DNA from: Phycisphaerae bacterium
GTDB taxonomy: Bacteria; Planctomycetota; Phycisphaerae; UBA1845; PWPN01
NCBI GenBank assembly: GCA_030372985.1
Contig: JAUCQB010000072.1
Coordinates: forward strand, 19,543 to 83,542
Direction of reading: 5' to 3'
Length of the DNA: 64,000 nt
Part shown: in pieces, positions 38,030 through 46,469 of the stretch
Layout of the letters: each line of letters opens with the position of its first letter
Position numbering within the stretch: the stretch's first letter is position 1
Program-made: the position numbers and the translations under genes
Notes under the pieces: generated by a model
Told to the model about the DNA's origin: nothing
Seen by the model: only the letters and a program-made list of their open reading frames with translations
Databases searched by the model: none

Positions 38030-39361
38030 TCAGGCTCCTCCAATAATCTCGCGCCCGCCCATGTAGGGTCGCAGCGCCTCGGGTATTCGAATGCGTCCAT
38101 CGGCCGTCTGATGGTTCTCGACCAGGGCGATCAGGATGCGCGGGCTGGCGATGACCGTGTTGTTCAGCGTGTGGCAGAACCGGGTATTCCTGTTCGCGTC
38201 GCGGTATCGCAGCTTCAGGCGGCGGGCCTGAAACTCGTAGAACCGCGAGGCCGAATGCGTCTCGCCGTAGCCGCCGCGCGAGGGCATCCACGTCTCGATG
38301 TCGAATTTCTGCACCTGGCCCTGGCCGAGGTCGCCGGTGCACACGTTGACCACGTGGTAGGGCAGTTCCAGGGCTGCCAGCACGTCCTCGGCGTTGTGCA
38401 GGATCTCGGCATGGTGTTTGCGGGAGACTTCCTCGTCATTTCGGCAGACGATGACCTGTTCGACCTTGTCGAACAGGTGAATCCGGTAGAGCCCATAGGT
38501 GTCTTTGCCGGCGGCCCCCGCCTCACGCCGGAAGCAGGTACTGCACGCGACGTATTTCTTCGGCAGTTCGTCCTCGGTGAGGATCTCGTCGCTGTGGTAC
38601 GCCGTCAGCGGCACCTCGGCGGTCCCGACAAGGCTCATCGCGTCACGCTCGCAGCGGTAGGCCTGCTCCTCGCCTCCGGGAAAGTATCCGGTGCCCACCA
38701 TCATCGCGTCGCGGACCAGCACCGGAACGGTCATCTGAACGAAGCCTCGCCGTACCATCATCTCCAGCGCCAGACGCAGGACCGCCTGGTGAAGGGCGCT
38801 GCCGTCGCCGCGGAGCACGTAGTTGCGTGTCCCGGCCAGCTTCACCCCGCGATCGACGTCCAGCATCCCCAGCCGGGTCATCAGCGTGACGTGGTCCTGG
38901 GGCTCGAAATCAAATTTCGGGATCTCGCCCACTCGCCGGATCTCCACGTTTTCCGTCTCATCCTTGCCGATGGGCACCTCGTCGGCCGCCGGCTGGGCGA
39001 CCGTCAGCAGGGCGGCGTCAAGCTGCTCGCAGGTCTGGCGATGCTCCGATTCAAGCTGTTTGACCCGGGCCTTCATTTCAGAAACCTGCTGAACGAATTG
39101 GTCGGCCTCGGCCTTCAATTCGGCCTCGGTGCGTCCCGAGGCCAGGGCCTGCTGGAAGTACCGGCTCTTGGGATTGCGGTAATGGGCGATCTGGTCGCTG
39201 ATTTCATTCTGGCGGTGCTTGATCTGGTCCATTTCGGTCTGGAGACTTCGTCGCTTGTCGTCCAGGGCGCAGACGGCGTCGATGTCGCAGTGGATGCGCT
39301 TGTTTCGAGCCGCGGTCTTGAAACGGTCCGGATTCTCGCGAATCGCCTTCATATCGATCAT
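38030..39361 (-). CDS. serS: seryl-tRNA synthetase
   Basis: A 443-residue class II aminoacyl-tRNA synthetase that charges tRNA-Ser. The N-terminal coiled-coil arm (about 30-105) that grips the long variable arm of tRNA-Ser is visible as a charged heptad region. Class II motif 2 appears in FRREAGAAGKDTYGLYRIHLFDKVE and motif 3 in the C-terminal segment around TRFCHTLNNTVIASPRILIALVENHQ. It ends MGGREIIGGA. The start at 39361 gives the usual MIDMKAIRENPDRF N-terminus. The gene sits directly behind a terminator-like attenuator and a serine- and aromatic-rich leader peptide. Confidence 0.96.
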   Translation of the reverse strand: MIDMKAIRENPDRFKTAARNKRIHCDIDAVCALDDKRRSLQTEMDQIKHRQNEISDQIAHYRNPKSRYFQQALASGRTEAELKAEADQFVQQVSEMKARVKQLESEHRQTCEQLDAALLTVAQPAADEVPIGKDETENVEIRRVGEIPKFDFEPQDHVTLMTRLGMLDVDRGVKLAGTRNYVLRGDGSALHQAVLRLALEMMVRRGFVQMTVPVLVRDAMMVGTGYFPGGEEQAYRCERDAMSLVGTAEVPLTAYHSDEILTEDELPKKYVACSTCFRREAGAAGKDTYGLYRIHLFDKVEQVIVCRNDEEVSRKHHAEILHNAEDVLAALELPYHVVNVCTGDLGQGQVQKFDIETWMPSRGGYGETHSASRFYEFQARRLKLRYRDANRNTRFCHTLNNTVIASPRILIALVENHQTADGRIRIPEALRPYMGGREIIGGA

Positions 39362-39379
39362 GTTCGTGTCCTGCCGTCT

Positions 39380-39429
39380 GTCCTGAAACAAGAAAAGCCC
39401 TGAGCCACCATTCCGGCGTCTCAGGGCTT
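39380..39429 (-). terminator. attenuator terminator in serS-aroF leader
   Basis: On the minus strand AAGCCCTGAG (39429-39420) pairs perfectly with CTCAGGGCTT (39404-39395) across a 15-base loop and is followed by TTCTTGTTT, so the U-rich tail reads CTTTTCTTGTTT. It lies between the leader peptide stop (39454) and the serS start (39361). Because it precedes the genes, it must be conditional for serS and aroF to be expressed. Confidence 0.75.
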
Positions 39430-39472
39430 GTGGCATCGTATTTTGACGTCAGCTCATGCCCCGCAGCGCCGG
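39413..39472 (-). promoter_or_regulatory. candidate antiterminator pairing
   Basis: On the minus strand CCGGCG (39472-39467) can pair with CGCCGG (39418-39413), and GGGC (39461-39458) with GCCC (39427-39424). The second pairing uses the 5' arm of the terminator stem, so the two structures exclude each other. The upstream half overlaps the last codons of the leader ORF, just after the aromatic run, which is where a ribosome stalled on the run would leave it free. Confidence 0.6.
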
Positions 39473-39582
39473 TAAGGGCTAAACGAATACCAGAAGTAGT
39501 AGCTGCTGAACAGAGTGCTGCCGGCAACGGGGGCTGAACCGTTGTGCGAGCGTCCCAGTGAATGGTTGCGGTCAATCGCCAT
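39454..39582 (-). CDS. leader peptide of the serS-aroF unit (aromatic and serine rich)
   Basis: A 42-residue ORF too short for routine calling. Residues 25-37 read FSSYYFWYSFSPY: eight aromatic residues and four serines in thirteen positions, and the whole peptide holds eight serines. This is the composition of an attenuation leader peptide that senses charged tRNAs for Phe, Tyr, Trp and possibly Ser. The stop TGA lies 25 bases before the terminator stem, close enough for a terminating ribosome to block the antiterminator. A promoter-like element lies just upstream. The SD is weak. The downstream genes, seryl-tRNA synthetase and DAHP synthase, match the amino acids sensed. I know of no description of this exact arrangement, but searches were not possible. 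Confidence 0.72.
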   Translation of the reverse strand: MAIDRNHSLGRSHNGSAPVAGSTLFSSYYFWYSFSPYRRCGA

Positions 39583-39605
39583 AGTCAATCTCAGCCTCTG
39601 GCCCT

Positions 39606-39634
39606 ATTGTTGCACCGGCCGCAGGCCATGTCAA
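39606..39634 (-). promoter_or_regulatory. sigma-70-like promoter of the serS-aroF leader
   Basis: On the minus strand a perfect TTGACA (39634-39629) and AACAAT (39611-39606, four of six matches to TATAAT) are 17 bases apart. Transcription would start near 39599, about 17 bases before the leader ATG at 39582. Confidence 0.6.
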
Positions 39635-40103
39635 GCCCGTTGTCGGCTCGACTTTGCGTAGGGGTCCGTGACAGCTTGGGCGGCTCTCTCAGAGCCCCGA
39701 GCGTAAGCCAGGGGCCTTGGCCGATTCTCACAAGCGGGTCAAGGGCAGGCCGGGACGGGTGGCCCACCCATTCGCGGCAGCGAATGGATGGGGTCTCGAT
39801 GATGCCTTGTGAGCCACGCGGTTTCCTGGCTGGGCCTGGCAGAGCCCCTACGCTGAACTTGCCGAAGCCATCCCCATGGTCTTCTCGTTTGGCTAAGACC
39901 CAATCACTGGTTTTCCCATACCCGCGTCATCTGCGTCAATCCCATGATCTGCGGGTACACCCCCTTTCTTCTGTCCTCTCCCCCTCGCCAAGGGGCATGT
40001 CCCGAGGACATCGAGGACGAGCCGGAGAAACCGCACTCTCCCCCTTACCAAGGGGGAGCCGGAGGGGGTCAACCGCTGACCGCTGATCGCTGATAATCAT
40101 CTA
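39635..40103. other. intergenic region with several hairpins
   Basis: No gene is visible. It contains CCATTCGC ggca GCGAATGG, an 8-bp stem with a tetraloop at about 39767-39786; CTCCCCCTT acc AAGGGGGAG at about 40043-40063; and a run of cgctga-type repeats at about 40074-40097. These look like planctomycete intergenic repeats, or the left non-coding end of the IS110-family element. Confidence 0.4.
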
Positions 40104-40173
40104 GCAAGCCTCCGAGAGGTATGCTGTTGGTTCGTGTTCAGGATCAACAGGTTACTCAAACAAGGAGGCTTGC
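40104..40173 (+). promoter_or_regulatory. inverted repeat that masks the transposase ribosome-binding site
   Basis: GCAAGCCTCC (40104-40113) and GGAGGCTTGC (40164-40173) are a perfect 10-bp inverted repeat. The right arm contains the SD (AAGGAGG at 40162-40168) of the transposase start at 40175. If the arms pair in the mRNA, translation of the transposase would be repressed. The pair may also serve as a subterminal repeat of the element. Confidence 0.5.
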
Positions 40174-40174
40174 A

Positions 40175-41191
40175 ATGGCACTATATGCCGGAATCGACCT
40201 GCATTCAAACAACAACGTGATCGTGATCCAGGACGAGGAGGACAACGTGGTCGGGCGGAAGCGTCTGCCGAACGATTTGAAACGGGTGTGCCCATGGCTG
40301 GAGTCGTACCGGCAGGATCTGGCGGGGATCGTCGTGGAGGCGACGTACAACTGGTATTGGTTGGTGGACGGCTTGATGGAGCAGGGGTACTCGGTACATC
40401 TGGCGAACACGGTGGCGATCCAGCAGTACAACGGCCTGAAGTACCGCAATGACGACTCGGACGCCCGGTGGCTGGCGACCCTGCTGCGGCTGGGTCTTTT
40501 GCCGGAAGCGCATGTTTACCCCCGGACGGAACGGGCGATCCGCGATCTGCTTCGCAAGCGAAGCCGGTTCGTCCGGCAGGCAACGATGAATCTGCTGAGC
40601 ATCGAAAATCTGTTCGCCCGCAACCACGGGCAGCGTCCCAGCGCCAACCAGATCCGGCGCCTGACGTTGGAGGGGGCGGACGCCATCTTCGAGGATTCGA
40701 ACGTGGCCTTGGCGGTCAAGAGCACCCTGAGCGTATGGGATTGCCTGGCGGACCAGATCTACACGCTAGAGGCGGCCATCCGGGGCCAGGTGAGGTTGCG
40801 CCAGAGCTACAAGAAGCTGCGGACCGTTCCGGGCATCGGCGAGGTCCTGGCCTTGACCATCATGCTGGAGACCGGTGATATCGGCCGGTTTGACGACGTG
40901 GGCAACTACGTTTCGTATGCCCGGTTGGTCGGCAGCTCGCACCTGACCAACGGAAAGCGCAAAGGATCGGGCAACACCAAGAACGGCAATGCGTTTCTGT
41001 GCTGGGCGTTCATGGAGGCGGCGAACTTCGCGATCCGGTACGAGCCGAAGATCCGGGTCTATTACCAGCGCAAGGAGGCTAAGACCAAGCGGGTGATCGC
41101 CCTCAAGGCGGTCGCCCACAAGCTGGCCCGGGCCTGCTACCACATGATCAAGGAGAACGTCGCGTTCGATATCACGAGGGCCTTCGGATGA
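40175..41191 (+). CDS. IS110-family transposase (DEDD recombinase)
   Basis: A 338-residue transposase. The N-terminal DEDD RuvC-like domain starts MALYAGIDLHSNNNVIVIQD, with further acidic sites in VVEATYNWYWLVDGL and KYRNDDSDARWLATLL. The C-terminal Tnp_20-type domain carries the helix-hairpin-helix LRTVPGIGEVLALTIMLE and the catalytic-serine region YARLVGSSHLTNGKRKGSGN. IS110 enzymes use RNA guides (bridge RNAs) encoded in the element's non-coding ends. The start at 40175 is fixed by AAGGAGG six bases upstream. The frame looks intact, so the copy may be active. It borders the accessory cassette that follows. Confidence 0.93.
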   Translation: MALYAGIDLHSNNNVIVIQDEEDNVVGRKRLPNDLKRVCPWLESYRQDLAGIVVEATYNWYWLVDGLMEQGYSVHLANTVAIQQYNGLKYRNDDSDARWLATLLRLGLLPEAHVYPRTERAIRDLLRKRSRFVRQATMNLLSIENLFARNHGQRPSANQIRRLTLEGADAIFEDSNVALAVKSTLSVWDCLADQIYTLEAAIRGQVRLRQSYKKLRTVPGIGEVLALTIMLETGDIGRFDDVGNYVSYARLVGSSHLTNGKRKGSGNTKNGNAFLCWAFMEAANFAIRYEPKIRVYYQRKEAKTKRVIALKAVAHKLARACYHMIKENVAFDITRAFG

Positions 41192-41883
41192 GAGGATGAG
41201 CCATCGAGGACGGGGGCGGTGAGCCCGGGCAGCACTCTGGCTTCGAGCCACTATCGCTGATTGGGACGCCGCTTCCGATCCTCCGTCATACTGGCCGTGC
41301 CTCATTGCCCGAGGGGTGGCTTTGGCTTTTCCCCTCCGGAAAGCGAGGGGCACGGCAGCGCCGAACGCGGCGCCGGCTTCGCAGGCGGGTACGCCTCGAT
41401 CGTGAGCCAGGAAAGCGGTGGCGCGGTCTATACGGCCGCAAGCCAGGTTGCTGTACGACCGTCATCCCGATGAGGGACAACGGTCAATCAATTGGACACG
41501 ATCGGGTACCAACGGTTTTCTGGGGCTCGAAAGAGCCAGGGGCCAGGAACGGTTCCTCCCGAACCGTCCCAACAGCCTTGATCCTGATGGGTGACTGGTG
41601 CGTGCCTGAAGTGCACGACAACCACGCGACCGAGAACCTGGGCGCGTATCACAGGCAATGACCGGCGGTATCGGCGATTTCAGGCGATCGATCTGACCAA
41701 GAAAGATTCGCCAAGGGAGTTTTTTCGCTTGACAAGGCGGGGGCTAATGGGTGAGTGCTGACCGCTTCCTCACAATTCCCCCTTGAAGGCCTTGTCGAGG
41801 ATGGAGGGGAGGAGGGCGTCGAGTTCGCTCGCTGACACACGTCCGCTTCGTTCTTGCTCCATCTCTCTGAACCCCGATGAAAC
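41192..41883. other. structured non-coding region downstream of the transposase
   Basis: 692 bp with no convincing ORF. It holds GGCTC GAAA GAGCC (a GNRA-capped stem near 41524-41537) and ACGGTTC ctccc GAACCGT near 41550-41568, close together, followed by GC-rich sequence. In IS110-family elements a guide RNA with stem-loops is encoded beside the transposase. These hairpins are therefore candidates, but I cannot recognise donor- or target-binding loops by eye. Confidence 0.35.
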
Positions 41884-42615
41884 TCACACGACCGCCTTCG
41901 CCGGGTCCGAGGCTATCGCGTTGATGCATGCGAGCATCAGGTCAGCCCCAGAAACGGCTGCCGACTGAACATAAGCCGTTAGCTTCGCGTCGGCCTGGGG
42001 CACAGTCCATGTATAGCGCGCTGGCACCACGGGCTCCTGCCCTCTCCCGAATGCGGCTCGGCAAGTCTCGAGCACCTCCTCCACATCAGCATGCTGGCAT
42101 CGCCCTCGCAGGTCACGCACGTATCGCAGCCAGTCCGTACGATTCCGATCAGACACAACTTGTCCCAGTGGCGAGCTATTGGGAATATGGTCAGCCACCG
42201 AGAATACCGTAGCTTGTCGCTCAGGGATTCCCAGCTGGTAGCAGCTGTTGGTCAACCTGGCAAAGGTGTCGGTAACGTTCACGATTCCTGCCACAAGTGC
42301 GTCAAAGGCCATGTAGACGTGATCTATGACGGCAGAGCGATGGTCGAGAACGAGCCTTGCGTCAGGCAGAGGTATATCCAGGCGGGTTGGGCTACCGTCC
42401 AGAGGGTCTTTGCGTCCTAGGCTGTCAAGGCGTGACCAGTCAATACCTGTCAGAATCCCATGGTGGATTATCAGCGAGGAGCACTTCCGCCGCATAGCGC
42501 AGACATACGGCTTGATGCGTTCTGCGGCGACGGCAGTTGTCGCTTGAGGCAAGGCGCCAACGACGCTTACCATCGCCGGATCGAGTTGATCGAGTGCTGG
42601 GAAGAGCCGTTTCAT
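41884..42615 (-). CDS. HEPN-like protein, partner of the STAND NTPase
   Basis: A 243-residue protein that I do not recognise as a named family. The C-terminal half is helical and ends a long helix with WLRYVRDLRGRCQHADVEEV. R170 and H175 form an R-x4-H motif, the hallmark of HEPN ribonucleases, although the residue after Arg is Gly rather than the usual polar one. The N-terminal half is helical as well. The ATG at 42615 overlaps the stop of the STAND gene (ATGA), so the two are translated together. The proposed role is an RNA-cleaving effector released or activated by the NTPase. This is inference; HEPN folds also occur without activity. Confidence 0.6.
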   Translation of the reverse strand: MKRLFPALDQLDPAMVSVVGALPQATTAVAAERIKPYVCAMRRKCSSLIIHHGILTGIDWSRLDSLGRKDPLDGSPTRLDIPLPDARLVLDHRSAVIDHVYMAFDALVAGIVNVTDTFARLTNSCYQLGIPERQATVFSVADHIPNSSPLGQVVSDRNRTDWLRYVRDLRGRCQHADVEEVLETCRAAFGRGQEPVVPARYTWTVPQADAKLTAYVQSAAVSGADLMLACINAIASDPAKAVV

Positions 42616-45600
42616 TCCATTTCCTCTTCCTCAAACTCAGCCATCTCACGTTCAATCATGTCCCCTGCATGTCCCCGGAGACTCTCGTAGAAACGGCGGA
42701 CCGGAGCCCGGTCCGCGTATTTCTTCGCCAATTCCTCGGCCAGCGTCCGATCGGCAAGATGTCGTTGCGATGGTTGTCCCGGGGCCGCCACCCAGACCCC
42801 GCCGATCGCAGCCATGAAGAACTGTGCGGAGACGGCGTCGTAGCAACTTGTTGAAAGGCGTGCGGCATTGTCGAGCATGTCCGCGACAAGATCATTCAAC
42901 ACGCTTACGACCATATTTCCGTAGCCGCCCAGCAGCCTTGCAGCGGCGATGACCCTATCCGGGTCATTGCCGGTTGCCCAGTCTTGCAGGGTGGCCCTTG
43001 CAGAATCGACACTCACGACGGCACCAAACAGGTCGGCTGCATGATGCCTGACCATCGGGTCCGGACTGATCATCACGTCTCGAATTGAGCGATGAATCTC
43101 CAGGCGATCCGGCGCCGTCTCGATGCCAGGAAGCGAAAGATCGTGAGCGTTGATCGGAATCGGCCTGTATCTCTCTCCATGCTGACGTCCCGATCGTTGC
43201 GTGCATGCCTCGATCCGCCGTATGAGAAGTGAGACTGCCGCCGCCGGGCGCCTGGTCGACGCGAATGCAAGGAAATCAAGAATGTGCAAGGTCTGCGTCC
43301 CTAGATGGGGCAGGCTTTCCAGTTTGGACAGCAGTTGGTCCACTTGATCATCCCGGAGAAGGGCCGGATCGATACCGTAGTGCTTGCTAAACAGGCCGCA
43401 GAGCTCATCAGCGAGACCTACGTCAGCATCACATTCGATAGCCACCGCAGCCTCGATCGCCGCGTCAGGTTGGCACTGCACAAACTGCGCCAAGGGGCTG
43501 ACGGCGGCCGTACGAACGCGCATACTCGGATCACCGTGAAAACGCCTCAGTAACTCCAAATCGACTGCTGTTGCTGTGTCGCGCTTCACCAAGAAGCGGA
43601 AGGCATCGGCTGTGTATGCTCGCAACATCTCGTGGGGTGAATGGCATACATCATCGACAACCTGAGCAAACCGTTCAAAACCCCGCTCCTGCTCGCGCAG
43701 GACCTGCAATGCGGCGGGGAGCAGGCGATGCGCGATGTCAGAGGGATTCGCCAGAATCGCGGCAATCCAGTCGTCTATTCGTGAGGGGGCGTTGCGCGCG
43801 AGTGCACAGGCCAACTCCGCCAAGTTCTGCCCATGGATCGGGCGGACCGCACCAACTGACTCGCCTGCCTCTACGACGCACGTAAGGAGCGCGGCAGGTT
43901 CTGCATACCCCTCCCACAGGGTCTTTGCCTGAGCGGCGGCGCATTCGCTTGCACGCGCTCTCTGCGCTCCCCAGTCGCCCCAATCTCCTTCTGACGGTAT
44001 GCCCAGCAGCAGGTCATAGAACGCTTCCTGAGCATGGACGGTCTGCCCTTGAAGCAAAGTCTCGACTGCCTTTCCGACCTCTGGCCAGTCTTTCTTGCTG
44101 TACTGCCGGAGGTGACGGCGGGCAAGGTAGCCGATCGCAGCGTCGCCTGCCCTGGCGATGATCTCTGCGAATCTGTCAAGTGCCTGGAGAGACTCAGGCA
44201 ACCACGCACTGACCTCTTCTTCGCTCACCTGCCTGCCGAAAAGTCCGTGCGGCCGGTCCAGCAGTGTGCGGAGTTCATCCAATGCGGCAACGGCCGCGGC
44301 GCGATCTGGCCCAAGGGCGAGCATGATGAGCGATTCGGTCGCGAGCCTGCGCAACTGGGCAATCTGCTCAATATGGGCGGCAAGGCCGTACGTTTGCATC
44401 GTAATCTGCCGCCGGTTGGCTAGATGGCTCTCCCCGCTCCGAGCCAATGCGGCGCCGAAGACACGAGCGGTCCAGTGCAGAGGTCCGGGCGCCGGCTTTC
44501 TCACAACATATTCCGAGACAACGTCGAGGGTGGTTCGCTGGCACTCAGTCGGCCGGTAGCGGTCGTAACTACAGAGCTCCTCAAGAACCCGACGAGGGTG
44601 TTCAGGATTCGGATTTGTCGGTCGGTCGTCAGTCTGCGCCAACTCACATAGCGGTCGAACACAGCGACGGGTGAAGTCCGGATGCGTTGCGATCAGCTTC
44701 AGCAACTCGCATATGCGGTCCTGGAGCAACTCAGGCCGGCTGGGCAAACCGAGCGCCTTCAGCTTCGGATCTTCGGGAGCCTGAGGGTTCTTCAGCAGCC
44801 ACTCCAGCACGCCAAGGACCCGTTCCGGAGTGTAGACGGCGGCGCGATGCAGGGTCGATACCAAGTCGGTCCGACGCCGGGTCGGCATATCGGGCAGTTG
44901 TCGCATGATGTCCCGCCATATCCCGGCGAGTACTTCTACCCCCGCGTCCATGGCCGCCGATCGCCAGTCGAGCTCGGCCGCGTTTGCGAGAATGTTACTC
45001 AAGTGCGTCTCCCCGAAGGCTTGAAACACGTTGTCGATGAAGCCGGTTGGCTGGCCATTCGGGCCTATGGCTTTGAGGAAGAGTAAGTGGTCAGCCAGAA
45101 CGTCCGGCGTCGCGCGAACGAGACGGCCACGGCGCAGCAGCAGGCCGTGCCGTTCGAGCTCGCCGATCATCTGTGCAACGTCGTGCGAACGCGCCTGAAG
45201 AAAAGCCCCGATTGCGGCAGCGCTCTTGGGATCCTCGACCGACACAGGACCTATCGCCGTGAGGATATCCAAGACGTCGCGACGCAATGCACCACGTGCT
45301 TCGGCGAAGAAATGGTCGTCCAACAAGTGGTCCAACGCAACTCGTCGGAATTCCTCAGGTGTTCTATCAAGAATCTCGGGAGCTATCTTATGTGTCGCAA
45401 TACACCGACCACCCACAACGATAATCAGCGGGTTGCTGTCGGCGGCGTGCACCAGCCGATCCGCAAGATGCGATAACTCGTCCGGTAAGAGCGAGCCAGC
45501 AAGTTGGACTGCCTCGTTGTGACCCATCGGAGGCAGCGGGATGGTCTGAATGGGCGCGCCTGATGGCTCAATCGTGCGAAGATGATGTCGTACGCCGTCA

Positions 45601-46469
45601 ACAAATGCCGGGCGGCATGCCAACAGAAACCGCGAGGAGTCGTTCTGCCTTAGACAACCTTCGATAAGCGTACCCAGGTCGTTCCGCCGATGAGCATCAT
45701 CTACGACGACAATGACGGGCACAGGAGGCAAGTCGCTGATATCTTCGGCCGTCCAGCTTGCGTCGGGCACCACGAACCGAAATCGTGGTCGCGTACTGTC
45801 CTCTTCGACTCGACGGGCGAGTTCAAGCAATAACCGGCTCTTCCCGGCCCCGCCGGGAGCCGACACCACAAGAGCAGGCGCATCGGATGAGACAAAGTCC
45901 TCAAGACTACGCAGAACCCCCTCACGTCCGACCAGCGGGGACGTGTGGTTGAACAGTTGTTGTTGACCCAGTTGACGTTCGAAGAAGCGATCCCAGGGCT
46001 GAAAGAAGGTGAATCTCCTGCCCAACTCGCCGGCTTGAAGGCATTGGAGCAGCGTTGACCCAATATCGGCGCGCAGATCATCCCGAGTCGTTCGCTTATA
46101 GACGACCGAGCCGCCAACTTCCTGGTCAAATGCCTGCAGCCGTTCTCGTTCCTCAGCATCTGCCTCATCGGCTGGTGGTAGAACAAAGGCCAAGACGCAC
46201 AGCCCCTTGCGGCACGCCTCACGGTATTCCTCATGCGTAAATGAGACATCCCCGGCCGGTGTGAGCGAACCGTATCGTGGACCCACAATCACCACGGCGG
46301 CGTCGCACTTTCTCAATTCCCGGAGGCAGACTTCCAGTGGCAAATCGGGGCGGGCACCGAAGACCTCCATGTTATGGACTTCAAAGCGCCCGGTTCTCAG
46401 GTCGTTGACAATCTGTTCTCGAAGGCTCTCCAGCCCACGCGAGACCGAACTGAGGAACACTTTGATCAT
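42612..46469 (-). CDS. DUF4062-STAND NTPase with helical repeat C-terminus
   Basis: A 1285-residue protein. Residues 1-95 form a DUF4062 domain: it begins IKVFLSSVSRGLESLREQI and carries CDAAVVIVGPRYGSL, with a Rossmann-like, possibly TIR-related, fold. A STAND-type NTPase follows, with Walker A APGGAGKS at 204-211, Walker B PVIVVVDDAH at 251-260, and a sensor FLLACRP. From about residue 450 to the end the protein is long and helical with repeated LR/AL-rich segments that look like HEAT or TPR solenoids, the usual ligand sensor in STAND proteins. Bacterial STAND NTPases of this build are known antiphage sensors. It overlaps both neighbours and is probably the sensor and switch of the cassette. 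Confidence 0.8.
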   Translation of the reverse strand: MIKVFLSSVSRGLESLREQIVNDLRTGRFEVHNMEVFGARPDLPLEVCLRELRKCDAAVVIVGPRYGSLTPAGDVSFTHEEYREACRKGLCVLAFVLPPADEADAEERERLQAFDQEVGGSVVYKRTTRDDLRADIGSTLLQCLQAGELGRRFTFFQPWDRFFERQLGQQQLFNHTSPLVGREGVLRSLEDFVSSDAPALVVSAPGGAGKSRLLLELARRVEEDSTRPRFRFVVPDASWTAEDISDLPPVPVIVVVDDAHRRNDLGTLIEGCLRQNDSSRFLLACRPAFVDGVRHHLRTIEPSGAPIQTIPLPPMGHNEAVQLAGSLLPDELSHLADRLVHAADSNPLIIVVGGRCIATHKIAPEILDRTPEEFRRVALDHLLDDHFFAEARGALRRDVLDILTAIGPVSVEDPKSAAAIGAFLQARSHDVAQMIGELERHGLLLRRGRLVRATPDVLADHLLFLKAIGPNGQPTGFIDNVFQAFGETHLSNILANAAELDWRSAAMDAGVEVLAGIWRDIMRQLPDMPTRRRTDLVSTLHRAAVYTPERVLGVLEWLLKNPQAPEDPKLKALGLPSRPELLQDRICELLKLIATHPDFTRRCVRPLCELAQTDDRPTNPNPEHPRRVLEELCSYDRYRPTECQRTTLDVVSEYVVRKPAPGPLHWTARVFGAALARSGESHLANRRQITMQTYGLAAHIEQIAQLRRLATESLIMLALGPDRAAAVAALDELRTLLDRPHGLFGRQVSEEEVSAWLPESLQALDRFAEIIARAGDAAIGYLARRHLRQYSKKDWPEVGKAVETLLQGQTVHAQEAFYDLLLGIPSEGDWGDWGAQRARASECAAAQAKTLWEGYAEPAALLTCVVEAGESVGAVRPIHGQNLAELACALARNAPSRIDDWIAAILANPSDIAHRLLPAALQVLREQERGFERFAQVVDDVCHSPHEMLRAYTADAFRFLVKRDTATAVDLELLRRFHGDPSMRVRTAAVSPLAQFVQCQPDAAIEAAVAIECDADVGLADELCGLFSKHYGIDPALLRDDQVDQLLSKLESLPHLGTQTLHILDFLAFASTRRPAAAVSLLIRRIEACTQRSGRQHGERYRPIPINAHDLSLPGIETAPDRLEIHRSIRDVMISPDPMVRHHAADLFGAVVSVDSARATLQDWATGNDPDRVIAAARLLGGYGNMVVSVLNDLVADMLDNAARLSTSCYDAVSAQFFMAAIGGVWVAAPGQPSQRHLADRTLAEELAKKYADRAPVRRFYESLRGHAGDMIEREMAEFEEEEME

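Larger units (their letters stand above)
40104..41191 (+). mobile_element. IS110-family insertion element (ends not resolved)
   Basis: The element is recognised by its transposase. IS110-family elements lack classical terminal inverted repeats and make no fixed target duplication, so I cannot set the ends by eye. The minimum extent is given; non-coding DNA on one or both sides, which may encode a guide RNA, probably belongs to it. Confidence 0.6.

Noticed and set aside
37916..39403. 495-codon plus-strand frame
   Set aside because: Antisense to serS, which is certain on the minus strand; no family resemblance.
39361..39600. T-box riboswitch before serS
   Set aside because: No stem I specifier loop or conserved T-box sequence is visible; the leader ORF and paired stems explain the region better.
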